Shown here: one piece after another, positions 36,525 through 46,109 of the stretch | Position numbering within the stretch: the first letter of the stretch is position 1 | How the letters are laid out: each line of letters opens with the position of its first letter | Assembly (NCBI GenBank): GCA_948440265.1 | Contig: CAOJOK010000003.1 | Location: forward strand, 62,001-126,000 | DNA from: an uncultured Clostridia bacterium | Lineage (GTDB): Bacteria; Bacillota; Clostridia; Christensenellales; Pumilibacteraceae | Direction of reading: 5' to 3' | Length of the DNA stretch: 64,000 nt | The notes under the pieces: model-generated | Told to the model about the DNA's origin: nothing | The model's database searches: none | Seen by the model: the letters and a program-made list of their open reading frames with translations, nothing else | Program-made: the position numbers and the translations under genes

Positions 36525-36785
36525 ATGAAAGAATACATACGGCAACGCGCACTCGACATTGCTCGGCACATAGTCGAGCACCGCTGTACCGTGCGCGACG
36601 CGGCAAAGGCATTCGACGTCAGCAAGAGCACCGTGCACAAGGACGTCACGCAGCGGCTTAAAGACATCGACCCTGCCGCCTGTGAGAAGGTCGGCGAGAT
36701 ACTTCGGATAAATCTCAACGAACGGCACTTGCGCGGCGGTATGGCGACAAAAGAAAAGTACAGCCGCAAAGCCGAAAGAGACTGA
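36525..36785 (+). CDS. spoIIID: Sporulation transcriptional regulator SpoIIID
   Basis: An 86-residue DNA-binding protein that tunes mother-cell genes in the sigma-E to sigma-K stage of sporulation. The start MKEYIRQRALDIARHIVEH and the helix-turn-helix TVRDAAKAFDVSKSTVHKDV (22-41) are characteristic, as is the later LNERHLRGGMATKEKY. It is the only plus-strand gene for 16 kb either side except phage cargo. It is direct evidence that the organism is, or descends from, a spore former. Confidence 0.96.
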   Translation: MKEYIRQRALDIARHIVEHRCTVRDAAKAFDVSKSTVHKDVTQRLKDIDPAACEKVGEILRINLNERHLRGGMATKEKYSRKAERD

Positions 36786-36792
36786 AAAAATA

Positions 36793-36819
36793 CGGCACAG
36801 CCTATCACGCGCTGTGCCG
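36793..36819. terminator. Bidirectional terminator between spoIIID and prs
   Basis: CGGCACAGC and GCTGTGCCG form a 9-bp stem with an A run on one side and a T run on the other. Confidence 0.85.
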
Positions 36820-36848
36820 CATTTTGTTTTATATCCTTATGTATTCAA

Positions 36849-37814
36849 TCAGTCGTACAGCTTGCTGACGGGCAGGTCCGCGAATATGCTCTCTATCGCT
36901 TCGGCGAATATCGGAGCCACGGTTACTTCCTTTATCTTGGAGCTCTTATGCTCCGCAGGCTGTTCTATCGTGTCGAGCACGAATACTTTTTCTATGACGG
37001 AGTTGTTCAGGCGTTCCATAGCGGGTCCCGAAAGCACGGCGTGCGTACAGCAGGCGTATACCTTGGTTGCGCCGCCCACTTCTATGAGAGCCTTTGCGCC
37101 CTGCGTTATCGTGCCCGCGGTGTCTATCATATCGTCCACGAGCAGGCAGACCTTGCCTTTGACGTCGCCGACGATGTTCATAACTTCCATTACGTTGGCT
37201 TTGGGACGGCGTTTATCGACGATTGCCAGCGTGCTGTTCAGCTTCTGCGCCATCTGACGCGCCCTTGCCACCGAGCCGACGTCGGGCGAAACGACAATCA
37301 AGTCGTCCAGATTCTCTTTCATAAATTCCTGTTTCATAAGCGCTTTGCACAGCACGGGGATACCGAGCAAGTGGTCCACGGGGATATCGAAAAAGCCCTG
37401 TATCTGCGGTGCGTGCAAGTCCATTGTCAGCACTCTGTCCGCGCCTGCGCCCGTTATCAAATCGGCGACGAGCTTGGCGGTTATGGGGTCTCTCGCGCGC
37501 GCCTTTCTGTCCTGGCGCGCATATCCGAAGTACGGAATTACGGCGGTTATTCTGCCTGCGCTTGCACGGCGCAACGCGTCTATCATAACCAGCATTTCCA
37601 TAAGGTTATCGTTTACGGGATAGGACGTCGACTGAATGACGAACACGTCGCAGCCCCTGACCGTTTCGCCGATATGGACGCTGCACTCGCCGTCGGAAAA
37701 CCTGCCGACTTCGGCGTCGCCCAGCTCGGTTTTGAGCTTTTCCGCAATCGCCTTTGCCAGCGGTATGTTGCTGTTGCCTGCAAAAATCTTGATTTTGCTA
37801 CCGTGTACTATCAT
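36849..37814 (-). CDS. prs: Ribose-phosphate pyrophosphokinase
   Basis: A 321-residue PRPP synthetase that makes PRPP from ribose 5-phosphate and ATP, feeding the purine genes in this window. Motifs: [13 protein letters not shown] (about 39), [10 protein letters not shown] (about 96), [12 protein letters not shown] (about 130), and the PRPP loop [13 protein letters not shown] (about 220). Downstream of the glmU-like gene by 41 bp, the same order as glmU-prs in Bacillus. Confidence 0.96.
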   Translation of the reverse strand: MIVHGSKIKIFAGNSNIPLAKAIAEKLKTELGDAEVGRFSDGECSVHIGETVRGCDVFVIQSTSYPVNDNLMEMLVMIDALRRASAGRITAVIPYFGYARQDRKARARDPITAKLVADLITGAGADRVLTMDLHAPQIQGFFDIPVDHLLGIPVLCKALMKQEFMKENLDDLIVVSPDVGSVARARQMAQKLNSTLAIVDKRRPKANVMEVMNIVGDVKGKVCLLVDDMIDTAGTITQGAKALIEVGGATKVYACCTHAVLSGPAMERLNNSVIEKVFVLDTIEQPAEHKSSKIKEVTVAPIFAEAIESIFADLPVSKLYD

Positions 37815-37855
37815 TCTCGAAAGCCTCCTGAATGTAACTCTTTTAAGTGTTTTGC

Positions 37856-38956
37856 TTATTTCTTTTCGTCGGGGGAATATTTATTGCCCTGCCAAAACGG
37901 CTTTATTACCTGCCGCGCGCGCGCAATCGCCAGCGCCTTTTCGGGTACGGAGTCGGTCAGCGTGGAGCCTGCCGCGATGAACGCGCCGTCTTCTATATCG
38001 AGCGGAGCTATTATATTGGAGTTGGAGCCTATGAACACGCCGTTGCCCACTCTCGTCTTGTACTTGTTTTTGCCGTCGTAGTTTACGAACACCACTCCGC
38101 AGCCGATATTGCAGTTCTCGCCCATTTCGCAGTCGCCGACATAGGTCAGGTGCGCGACCTTGCTTCCGTTTCCGATTATGCTGTTTTTGAGTTCCACGAA
38201 GTCGCCTATGCGGCAGTTCTCGCCTATTACGCAATTGGGTCTTATATACGCGAACGGTCCGACGCTCGTGCCCGTGCCGACATAGCTTCTGTACAGGCGG
38301 GAGGAGTCCACCGTCGCATTCTCGTCTATCACGCAGTCTTCTATGACGTTGCCCGTCTTTAACGTGACGCCCTTTTTGATTACGGTCTTGCCGAGCAGGG
38401 TGTTATTGCTGCCTATCCTGACGCCGCTGGCGATTACGACGTCGCTTCCTATAAACGCCGTGGACGGGTCGTCGAACTGCACGCCGTTCTCCATATGATA
38501 CGCCGTTATTCTGTTCTTCAAAATATCGGTTATCATACTCACCTGGCGGTAATCGAAAGCTGTCACGAAATCTTCTTCGTCGAAGTATCTCGTGTCTTCG
38601 GAATATATATTGTCCACGCGCAATAAAAACGAAGTGCGCACGACATAACCGCGCGTCATTTTAATCACGTTGCGGTTGGAATCTTTGAGCTGGCACACGG
38701 CGTCCATAACCGTCTTTTTGGATATGAGCGGCGTGTCGCAATACAAAATCACCGTATACGGTTTTTCCGCGTCGAGATAGCGGCGCACTGCCTGCGGCAG
38801 CGGCGTGAAACCGTCGTACGGTACGGTGGCGGCGTATGCTCCGCCGAGCGACATTTTGACCCACTCGTGGCAGGTCTTGCCGAGAATTTGCGTTTCCGCC
38901 ACGTTGCCTATCTTCGGGCAGGATACATTTAAAATGATTCCGCATATTTCTTCCAT
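37856..38956 (-). CDS. GlmU-like protein: acetyltransferase with a degenerate uridylyltransferase half
   Basis: A 366-residue relative of GlmU (about 455 residues). The C-terminal left-handed beta-helix is complete, with [11 protein letters not shown] holding the catalytic His and [11 protein letters not shown] as in true GlmU, so glucosamine-1-phosphate acetylation is plausible. The N-terminal half is short and lacks the nucleotide motif LAAGxGTRM; it reads [18 protein letters not shown] instead. UTP transfer is therefore doubtful. Position next to prs matches the glmU locus. The ATG at 38956 has no ribosome site and lies 9 bp after a TATAAT. Confidence 0.82.
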   Translation of the reverse strand: MEEICGIILNVSCPKIGNVAETQILGKTCHEWVKMSLGGAYAATVPYDGFTPLPQAVRRYLDAEKPYTVILYCDTPLISKKTVMDAVCQLKDSNRNVIKMTRGYVVRTSFLLRVDNIYSEDTRYFDEEDFVTAFDYRQVSMITDILKNRITAYHMENGVQFDDPSTAFIGSDVVIASGVRIGSNNTLLGKTVIKKGVTLKTGNVIEDCVIDENATVDSSRLYRSYVGTGTSVGPFAYIRPNCVIGENCRIGDFVELKNSIIGNGSKVAHLTYVGDCEMGENCNIGCGVVFVNYDGKNKYKTRVGNGVFIGSNSNIIAPLDIEDGAFIAAGSTLTDSVPEKALAIARARQVIKPFWQGNKYSPDEKK

Positions 38957-38965
38957 ACGGGAAAA

Positions 38966-38994
38966 ATTATACCATACACAAAAAATTAAGTCAA
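38966..38994 (-). promoter_or_regulatory. Promoter of the glmU-like gene, near-leaderless
   Basis: TTGACT (38989-38994), 17-bp spacer, TATAAT (38966-38971). About 3 nt of leader are expected before the ATG. Confidence 0.75.
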
Positions 38995-39149
38995 AGCAAA
39001 ACGGACACAAAACCCGAACTTTTTAAAAAAATTTATGCGGCGAAAGTCCGCGCCTTCAAAGTCCGCCGTCGTCGGAAATTTTAAATGCGGATATGCCTTT
39101 ACCGCCGCCGCGCCGCAAAAAAATATTACGGGAAGGCAGTTCAAGCCGC

Positions 39150-39320
39150 GGTATAAAAAAAGGACGCGGGAAACGCCGCACAGCGTGCTTTGTCTTCCGC
39201 GCCTTTTTTAAAGAGTTACTCGGGCTTTTCGCCGTCGTTCTCTTTCAAGGACGCACTTTCTTCTTCGTCCTGCGGCGGCGCGTCCGCACCGTCTCCGCCC
39301 TTGTTCCCGTCGTCGCCGGA
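39150..39320. repeat. Duplicated 3'-end block, copy 1
   Basis: A 171-bp block, almost identical to 46371-46540, in the same orientation. It holds the terminator and the codons for the last 34 residues of GH3 protein 2. Differences are confined to the terminator part. The stretch 38995-39149 between here and the glmU-like promoter shows no gene. Confidence 0.92.
39158..39213 (-). terminator. Terminator after GH3 gene 2
   Basis: On the minus strand AGGCGCGGAA pairs with TTCCCGCGTCC, enclosing a small GCAC/GTGC hairpin, followed by seven T. It begins right after the stop. Confidence 0.8.
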
Positions 39321-42290
39321 CGGACCGTTGACTGCCGTCTGCTTTTTGGGTTTAAAGAGCATAAATACTCCGAAAGCTATCGCCGCAACGCACAGCACAT
39401 CCAAAATGATTATTACGAGCGTTATCCAATTGAACGGGTCTTCCATTTCCGCCAGACCTTTGTCCGCTTCCGGATTGTAGGTCTTTGCCGCATAATATGT
39501 GTTGCAGTAAGTGTAGACCGTATTTTTTACAGCCTGTATACCAACCGTCACATCTGCGCTGCTGAACTTGTCGAGCCAGCTCTGTTTTGCATTGTTCGGC
39601 GGCAAAAGGTGAAGGTCGTTGCCGCTCCGAACGTGGCTGTTGACGTCGCCAGAATTGTAGTCGGTTACTACCGAACCGCGGAACTTCCATTCGTTTCGGA
39701 GTACCTGCGTCAAAAGAGCGTAACTGTTGGTTGCGCTTACGGCGCCCACTCTGTTAAACGCGCTCATTACCGCATTTGCTCCGCCGTCCTTGACGCATAT
39801 TTCGAATGCCTTCAAATAGTTTTCGCGCAGATTCTGTTCCGTAAGCCAAGTATTGAGGTCATTGGGATTGTAGCCCGGCTCGGACAATGCGAAGTGTTTG
39901 AGATAACAGGTAAGACCGTTATCGCTCGCACCCTTTATGAGCCACGCGCCCATATATCCGCTGAGAACCCCGTCTTCGCTGTAAGCTTCGTAGTTGCGCG
40001 TGTTGTACGGCGTGCGTTGAAGGTTGACGGTAGGCGCATACCAGCCGTTTATGCCGCCCATAACGGGCGCTTCGTCTCCCTCGTTAAAACCCATTTCATA
40101 CGCCAGACGTTTATTCCAGGTACAGGCGAGCACGCTGTTGGAGGGAAATCCCGTGAAAGCCAGCGACGACGCATCAAGAAGGGACGCCATTTTCAGGTTG
40201 AATCCGCTCGGTCCGTCAAGGTCGTTGAACTTGGGCTTGCCTATGCTCGACATAGCCATAGTGCCGAAGCCTGCCGCCGCCACCAAATCTTCTATTTCCG
40301 ACGTATCGAGCTGCGAAAGGAGCATATCCCATTTTTCGCTGTTGTAATCGCTTCCGAGCTCCATTATTAGTCCCTCATTAGGCACAATGCCGCTGCGCCG
40401 TTTCAGTTCGTCGGCAGACGCTTTGCTTCCGTCGGGGCGTGTGTACAAGTACAGCATTTCGCCGTCTGTCCTTCCCGTTTTGGGCATAGCAAGCGAATTC
40501 TGTTTCTCGGCTTCGTCGTAACCTTTATAGTAATACGAATTTGCCGCGGCAAGCACGTTCTTGTCTATATTCGCCGGCTTAATCTTCGGAAACGTGCCTG
40601 CAAAGTCTGCGCGCGAAAGATAAGTAACGCGCCGCTTATCGGGATTGCTCTCGTTTTGATTGGCGTCAATAGGCATACCTGCTTCCGCGTCATCACCCGT
40701 AAAGCGATTCTTTACATAACCGTTGGTGTCGGGGTCGAAATAATACACATAGCCGCGACGCTTGCCGTCCGTTCCGAACTCCGGCACTTCAAAGCGCACG
40801 TCTTCTACTTCCGACGGATGGTGCGCGGTGCGCATAATTTTTATGTTATACACGCCCGGGTCAAGCTCCCATCCCTTTTTGCCGTTACCGTTTTTATCGT
40901 AGCAATCGTAGCTTGCCATATCGTAAACGTCGAAAGTTATTTCCACTTCATCGGTTTCTTTGGGCTGTATGAGATTGGTCTTTTCGAAGCCCACCAAATT
41001 GACGTACGACTTTTCTATCTCGCCGCGATAGTAAGGAGCTTCGTAATATACCTGCACGACGTCTTTTCCCGCCGTGTCGCCGTTGTTTTTGACTTCAACG
41101 GTAACCGTTATACCGGTTTTTCTGTGAGGAATGACGGTCGGCGCGTCGGGAAGCTTGCCGTCTGCGTCGGTGAGAGTAATCTCGTCCGTTCCGCCCGACT
41201 GCATTTTTACGCTTTTAAGTTTCCAGGAAAATGCCGTGTAAGAGAGTCCGTAACCGAACGGATACTGAACCACGCCGTCATAGCCCTTTCCGTATTCGTT
41301 GTCCACACCGTCGAAATATCCTTCGCGGTCGGCGGTTTCGTACCATTTATAACCGATATAAATATCCTCTGCGTAAAATATTTGATTGTTACCGCCCTGC
41401 GTGCGCACCGCGTTGACAAACGTAGGGTCGGCGGTTGTATCGTAAGGGGCGGTTTCGGTAGTCTTGCCGCTCGGGTTCACTTCGCCGCGCAGTACCTTGC
41501 CTATCGCCTTGGTTCCGGACTGACCGGTAGCTCCCACGGAGAGCGCCGCATCTATCCGGTCATCATTCAAAAAGCCCGTTTCGAGCGTGTTCGTGGAATT
41601 GATAAGCACTATCGTCTTGTCGAAATTTTCTTTTACATAATCGACCATAGCGACTTCGGCGGCGGTAAGCTGCAAACTGTCATACTTCGGGTCGAGAAGC
41701 TCGCTCGGGGACTTGTTTTCGCCCGTTCTGCGCGAGATAGTCACTATAGCCGTCGACGAAAACTTTTTTGCCGCGGCAAGCACACCGTCATTATCGTTAT
41801 AGAACGAAGGCGCGGGATTGCCGTCGTTGTACTTTTTGAGCAGGTCTGCATTGATAACGAAACCGCTCGATTCCAGCCCCTCTCGCAGTGTGACGCGGTT
41901 TTTGGCAAACTTAACGACTCCGTTTTCCGTTATGTCCTCCGCGACAACGCACGATTCTCCGCTGCCCTCTCCCGAATAGGTAAACCCGTTGTCCGTCGAG
42001 CCGACGCCGAAAAGGTTTACGTTGTATTTATCGTCGAACTTTATGGGTAAAGCTTGGTTGTCGTTTTTCAAAAGCACTATGCCCTCGGACTCTATCTTTT
42101 GTACGAGCTCGTCGCCCTTCGCAAGCGTTTCCTGCGCTTTTTCCGAATCGACTTTCATTCCCGTACCCAGCAAGTGGAGCGCAACAGCGCCTTGGAAAAT
42201 AAAATACACTATGTTTCCCGCTATGAGTACCGCCGCTATAAAGGCGTACATAGCAAGCAGAAGTATGTTTTTTACGGTAAGTTTTTTCAT
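39216..42290 (-). CDS. Membrane-tethered GH3 glycosidase, inverted domain order (module 2)
   Basis: A 1,024-residue paralogue of the GH3 protein at 22.4-25.4 kb. It has an N-terminal helix (about 8-31), sandwich domain (EGIVLLKNDNQALPI, 69-83), fibronectin-like domain (YPFGYGLSYTAF, 343-354), TIM barrel with YAPTVNLQRTPYNTRNYEAY (751-770), KHF (798-800) and nucleophile Asp877 in VVTDYNSGD, and a second helix (955-979). After it comes an acidic, Gly-rich tail (991-1024) identical to that of the phage holin 7 kb away and absent from GH3 protein 1. The stretch after KHF differs from the usual family pattern, so specificity may differ. ATG with AAGGAG; 10 bp after the lipoprotein gene. Confidence 0.9.
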   Translation of the reverse strand: MKKLTVKNILLLAMYAFIAAVLIAGNIVYFIFQGAVALHLLGTGMKVDSEKAQETLAKGDELVQKIESEGIVLLKNDNQALPIKFDDKYNVNLFGVGSTDNGFTYSGEGSGESCVVAEDITENGVVKFAKNRVTLREGLESSGFVINADLLKKYNDGNPAPSFYNDNDGVLAAAKKFSSTAIVTISRRTGENKSPSELLDPKYDSLQLTAAEVAMVDYVKENFDKTIVLINSTNTLETGFLNDDRIDAALSVGATGQSGTKAIGKVLRGEVNPSGKTTETAPYDTTADPTFVNAVRTQGGNNQIFYAEDIYIGYKWYETADREGYFDGVDNEYGKGYDGVVQYPFGYGLSYTAFSWKLKSVKMQSGGTDEITLTDADGKLPDAPTVIPHRKTGITVTVEVKNNGDTAGKDVVQVYYEAPYYRGEIEKSYVNLVGFEKTNLIQPKETDEVEITFDVYDMASYDCYDKNGNGKKGWELDPGVYNIKIMRTAHHPSEVEDVRFEVPEFGTDGKRRGYVYYFDPDTNGYVKNRFTGDDAEAGMPIDANQNESNPDKRRVTYLSRADFAGTFPKIKPANIDKNVLAAANSYYYKGYDEAEKQNSLAMPKTGRTDGEMLYLYTRPDGSKASADELKRRSGIVPNEGLIMELGSDYNSEKWDMLLSQLDTSEIEDLVAAAGFGTMAMSSIGKPKFNDLDGPSGFNLKMASLLDASSLAFTGFPSNSVLACTWNKRLAYEMGFNEGDEAPVMGGINGWYAPTVNLQRTPYNTRNYEAYSEDGVLSGYMGAWLIKGASDNGLTCYLKHFALSEPGYNPNDLNTWLTEQNLRENYLKAFEICVKDGGANAVMSAFNRVGAVSATNSYALLTQVLRNEWKFRGSVVTDYNSGDVNSHVRSGNDLHLLPPNNAKQSWLDKFSSADVTVGIQAVKNTVYTYCNTYYAAKTYNPEADKGLAEMEDPFNWITLVIIILDVLCVAAIAFGVFMLFKPKKQTAVNGPSGDDGNKGGDGADAPPQDEEESASLKENDGEKPE

Positions 42291-42300
42291 ATTATTCTCC

Positions 42301-43935
42301 TTATGCAAGCCTTGTGTATTCACATTCGAAAGTAAACTCTACGTCGCCCGTCAAGTCGCACGTCGGATTGAATGCAAAGTGATTGTCCGAACTCAACTTG
42401 AATCCGCGCGGCACTATGAAATAAAATACCGCCGTTTGGTTATCCTCTCCTATGTGGCTTTCCCACATAGTATTGTTTTTGACGAGATATTTTTCGTAGT
42501 TGAAGTCTATGAAATACTTGAAGTGCAGTTCGCCCGACAGGCGCGAAACCGTAACCTTGAACAGCCTGTCGTACTCGTTGTCGTCCGAGATGTGCGTTGC
42601 GCATCCTGCCGTTACGACAGTACCCGCCGTAAGGTCATAAACGTTGCCGTCGCCGTCTTTATACTGTTTAAGCATAGTCACTTTCATCTTGGAATCCGAA
42701 TATCCTTCGGACGTCGTGTCCGTTTCGGCAACGTGCACTCTTTTGCCGTTGACGACGGTAAAGAACTGCATATCGTCTCTCGGTTTTACGGACGTCGCCT
42801 GAAACCCTTCCGTTACCGTCGATATCGGTCGAAGCACCACGTCGTGAGCCGGCATAGTAAAAGTATCGCCCATCCATTTTTCGGAGAGGTCCAGCTCGTT
42901 ATACCAGCCGACGATTTTGCCCTGCAAGCCGCTTACCGTTTCCGGAAGTTTATCGCCGGCTTCGAGCGTCTTCGACGTACCGCCGTCTGCGAACGCCGCG
43001 CCGGACAGCGTGAGGTCGTACACTCCGCTTTGTATCTCGCCTAAAATATACCCTGCCATTGCTATGGTCGTTTCGCTTGTATTTTTAAGAAGCTCCACTC
43101 TGAACCACGGTTCGCTGCCGTCGTTTGCTTTATCCGTTCTCACCACAAAGTCGGATATATCCGTTTCCCCTGCTTCGAGATACATTATTTTGCTCGCGCC
43201 TATATTTCCGCTGTCATCGTAATACAAGCGGAAGCTCAACGGATTTTTGCCTGTGTTTTTGAAAACGTAGCGTACTTTGGTTCGCGTGCCTGCGGTTTTG
43301 GTTCCTTTAAGTCCGCCGCCCTTGACAACGAGCTCGCGATATTTACTGTTGTTTTCAAGATTGCCCGCCACTTTAAACTGGGTAAAACCCGAATATACGG
43401 TATGGTCGATTATTACGTCGTTTTCCTCTCCCGTCAACAGAATTCCGTTTTCCTTGACTGTGGTGCTTGTGGCACTTCCGAGGTCTGTGTGAAGCGACAG
43501 CTGCGTGTATGTTACGGGCAAATCGGCTTCACCCTCTTTCACCGTGACAGGCACCGAGAACTTGAAACCTTCGAGCGTAAACTCAATCTTATCTACACCC
43601 AAAACAAGCGGCTCTCCGTAATAGGTATAACCGTCGCAGTCGGCATAGTTCATATCTATAATTACCTCCTCGCCGTCCACGTCCCAGTGCGCGTCGAAAG
43701 TAAGACCTTCCGGCTGAAATATTTCGCCTACGATATAATCGGTCTTGTACGGTTGACGCGTAACTACGACGCTCGTAACAAAGGGTTCTTTGCCCTCGGG
43801 CACCATTGTTCCGCCGCCTTCGCCGCCCGTGCCTCCGCCGTTCTGCGGCTTGCCGCAAGCTGCGAAAAAAGACGCCGCGCATATAAAGAGCGCAAGCAGC
43901 ATCACTATCGCCGTTGTTTTTCCGAATTTTTTCAT
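42301..43935 (-). CDS. Surface lipoprotein with Ig-like and InlB-type repeat segments
   Basis: A 544-residue lipoprotein: signal core, lipobox FAAC with the lipidated Cys near residue 27, then a Gly-rich linker. An early bacterial Ig-like unit (DYIVGEIFQPEGLTFDAHWD) and a later Listeria-Bacteroides-type repeat (GWYNELDLSEKW, FTMPAHDVVL) are adhesion or binding folds. No catalytic motif is seen. The ATG at 43935 has GGAGG upstream. It lies between the kinase gene and GH3 gene 2, under the LytTR-type promoter, so it may bind or present the substrate of the glycosidase. Module 1 has no counterpart. Confidence 0.8.
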   Translation of the reverse strand: MKKFGKTTAIVMLLALFICAASFFAACGKPQNGGGTGGEGGGTMVPEGKEPFVTSVVVTRQPYKTDYIVGEIFQPEGLTFDAHWDVDGEEVIIDMNYADCDGYTYYGEPLVLGVDKIEFTLEGFKFSVPVTVKEGEADLPVTYTQLSLHTDLGSATSTTVKENGILLTGEENDVIIDHTVYSGFTQFKVAGNLENNSKYRELVVKGGGLKGTKTAGTRTKVRYVFKNTGKNPLSFRLYYDDSGNIGASKIMYLEAGETDISDFVVRTDKANDGSEPWFRVELLKNTSETTIAMAGYILGEIQSGVYDLTLSGAAFADGGTSKTLEAGDKLPETVSGLQGKIVGWYNELDLSEKWMGDTFTMPAHDVVLRPISTVTEGFQATSVKPRDDMQFFTVVNGKRVHVAETDTTSEGYSDSKMKVTMLKQYKDGDGNVYDLTAGTVVTAGCATHISDDNEYDRLFKVTVSRLSGELHFKYFIDFNYEKYLVKNNTMWESHIGEDNQTAVFYFIVPRGFKLSSDNHFAFNPTCDLTGDVEFTFECEYTRLA

Positions 43936-43970
43936 CCTATTCCTCCGAAAATAGTATTGTTTGCAACTCA

Positions 43971-43999
43971 AATATATATTAAGGAAAGGATTTTTGCAA
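43971..43999 (-). promoter_or_regulatory. Predicted promoter of lipoprotein-GH3 operon (module 2)
   Basis: TTGCAA (43994-43999), 17-bp spacer, TATATT (43971-43976), in the 103-bp gap after the kinase gene. Both boxes are below consensus. Confidence 0.5.
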
Positions 44000-44008
44000 T
44001 ATTTTTTC

Positions 44009-44039
44009 CGTGAACTGTATTATTTTGTGCGTGAACGGT
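44009..44039 (-). promoter_or_regulatory. Two LytTR-type half-sites, 21 bp apart (module 2)
   Basis: On the minus strand ACCGTTCACG (44030-44039) and ACAGTTCACG (44009-44018) are direct repeats exactly 21 bp apart. Each fits the LytTR consensus at 8 of 9 positions. They lie 10 bp upstream of the -35, and the distal one overlaps the kinase stop codon. Confidence 0.65.
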
Positions 44040-45385
44040 TATTTCGCGTCGCTTGTCGGCGGCACGGAAAACAGTATCTTAACATTGAATATACCGTCAA
44101 AAGCGCTGACCTGCAAGGTGCCGTTATATTTCTCCGCCGTATGCCTGACGCTTTTGAGCCCGAAACCGTGATACGCTTTGGACGCTTTGCGCGTGACGGG
44201 CAATCCGTTTTCAAACCTTATCTCTCCCTCAAAACCGTTATAAACGTGCACTGCCACAAAGTCGTTTATGCGTTTGACCGACAGTCCTATCGAGCGCTCG
44301 GTCTTGGGCAAAGCCCGCACCGCTTCTATGGCGTTATCGAGAAGATTGCCGAAAAGAGTATAGATATCGGAGTCCGAAATGAAACTCAACTGCTCGGCGT
44401 CTGCAATGCACGAGAGATTGATATTCTCGCTTTTGCATATCAGGCTTTTCTCCATAAGAATGATATTGAACGCCTCGTTGCCCGTTTGATAAATGGAATC
44501 ATAAATATCGACGACTTTTTCCAGCTCGTCTATCTCATCCGCGGAAATGTTTTCCCTGCATTTGAATGTGCGTATGTGGTGTTTCAAGTCGTGACATTTG
44601 AGACTGATAATCTCGATATTCTCTTTGCTCATCCGATATTGTTCTTTCTTTATGTGGTCGAGCTGTCTGACTGCGGCAAGTTCCGTTTCGGCGCGTTTTC
44701 GGCGCGGAAGCTCGAACAGCATTACGAGCGCGAGGAGGCAGCATATGATATTGTAAATATGCAGCATTATCAGTCCCACGCTGTCTATGTTCTCGGGCAA
44801 AGACCAAATAATCACCGCGCCCGATACAACGTTTATGAACACGAACAGGACGGCAATTATCGTCACCGTCAGGTTGTTCATTTCGTATGTCTGAATTTCG
44901 GTCTTTTTTCCCAGCACCCAATACGACAGCGTGTATACAAGGAAGAATATCTGAAAATATATGAGCAAAAACACGAAGGTTTCCGCCGATATGCCTATGA
45001 TTTCGCTGCCGTAAAAATCGACGGGAGTCGAGCCGTATGAACGCAGTACCGACCCGAACACTTCGTACATTTCCTGCGCAACGTGCTGAACGGTAAATCC
45101 CGCTATCGCACAGCACACGATACTCTTGAACGGCGCGTCATACACTATTGCCATTGCGCCCGTCGTAACGGCAAACATTATCACAAACAGCAGCGAACCG
45201 TAAAATGTGTCGAACGCCACTATGGGAATGGCAAAAGCGGTGCCGAAACACAGTACGAGGGCGCATATTATTCTCAACACCGATTTTTCACGCAACTTAA
45301 ACTTGCGCGCAAACATAAGCTCGGCGATAATAATTTCCGCCATAAACAGCGGACGATAGAAAAAAAGACCCGAAAGCTCGTACAT
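44039..45385 (-). CDS. AgrC-like sensor histidine kinase (module 2)
   Basis: A 448-residue paralogue of the module 1 kinase. Six or so membrane helices fill residues 1-225. Then come SKENIEIISLKCHDLKHHI with phospho-acceptor His265, the N-box LFGNLLDNAIEAV and the G-box HGFGLKSVRHTAEKYNG. The ATG at 45385, 11 bp after the regulator stop, aligns with the start of the module 1 kinase; a TTG at 45424 overlapping the regulator is the alternative. No agrB or agrD is present. Confidence 0.9.
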   Translation of the reverse strand: MYELSGLFFYRPLFMAEIIIAELMFARKFKLREKSVLRIICALVLCFGTAFAIPIVAFDTFYGSLLFVIMFAVTTGAMAIVYDAPFKSIVCCAIAGFTVQHVAQEMYEVFGSVLRSYGSTPVDFYGSEIIGISAETFVFLLIYFQIFFLVYTLSYWVLGKKTEIQTYEMNNLTVTIIAVLFVFINVVSGAVIIWSLPENIDSVGLIMLHIYNIICCLLALVMLFELPRRKRAETELAAVRQLDHIKKEQYRMSKENIEIISLKCHDLKHHIRTFKCRENISADEIDELEKVVDIYDSIYQTGNEAFNIILMEKSLICKSENINLSCIADAEQLSFISDSDIYTLFGNLLDNAIEAVRALPKTERSIGLSVKRINDFVAVHVYNGFEGEIRFENGLPVTRKASKAYHGFGLKSVRHTAEKYNGTLQVSAFDGIFNVKILFSVPPTSDAK

Positions 45386-45395
45386 ATCGGCAACG

Positions 45396-46109
45396 TCACA
45401 CCCCACCGCAAAGAAAATCGGCAAGCGCTTCCGAAAACTCTTTTTTACGGTTGCGGCTGATAAGCAGTTTGTCGCCGTTCACCATTTCGCAAACTCCGTC
45501 GTTTATCGACTTGACATATCTCATATTTACGAGATAACAGCGATTGCACTTGAAAAATCCCGAAGCACATAATATATTCTCCACTTCATAAAGCTTGCCT
45601 GACGATACGACCGTATCATCGGCAGTATGATACGTGAGCGCGTGGTCGACAACTTCCACGTATCTTATGTCAGACGCAGGAATATAAAATACTCCGTTTT
45701 TTGTTTTAGCCTCTACTTTTACACCGCCGTCGCGCTCTATTAGCCCTGCGGCGCGTTTCATTTTAATGGCAAAATCATAGTACGATATGGGCTTAACGAC
45801 AAAGTCGAACGCGTTTACCGCATACCCTTCCAGCGCATACTGGGCAAGATTAGTCACGAAAATAATGAGTACGTTTTTGTCGTATTCGCGTATCCTGTGC
45901 GACGCTTCCATACCCGTCATCAAAGGCAGTTCTATGTCCATAAAAATAATATCGACCGCGATTTTCTTTTCGAGAAAATCCACGACGTTATTATAGACCG
46001 TAAGAGTGTAGGTCTTGCCTTCATCGGAAAAATACTTCTCGATATACTCCGACAGCCGTCCTGCGTCATACTTATTATCTTCGACGATAACAATTCTGTA
46101 ATTATGCAT
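45396..46109 (-). CDS. LytTR response regulator (module 2)
   Basis: A 237-residue AgrA/LytR-type regulator, similar in layout to the module 1 regulator. Receiver: Glu10/Asp11, phospho-acceptor Asp58 in IFMDIELP, and Lys in VKPISYYDF. LytTR domain about 133-237 ending LISRNRKKEFSEAL. Read from the promoter at 46226-46255 after a leader of ~110 nt. Predicted to act on the paired half-sites at 44009-44039. Confidence 0.92.
   Translation of the reverse strand: MHNYRIVIVEDNKYDAGRLSEYIEKYFSDEGKTYTLTVYNNVVDFLEKKIAVDIIFMDIELPLMTGMEASHRIREYDKNVLIIFVTNLAQYALEGYAVNAFDFVVKPISYYDFAIKMKRAAGLIERDGGVKVEAKTKNGVFYIPASDIRYVEVVDHALTYHTADDTVVSSGKLYEVENILCASGFFKCNRCYLVNMRYVKSINDGVCEMVNGDKLLISRNRKKEFSEALADFLCGGV

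Noticed and set aside
22424..46109. A true agr quorum system
   Set aside because: No AgrB-like protease or AgrD-like precursor could be found near either kinase.
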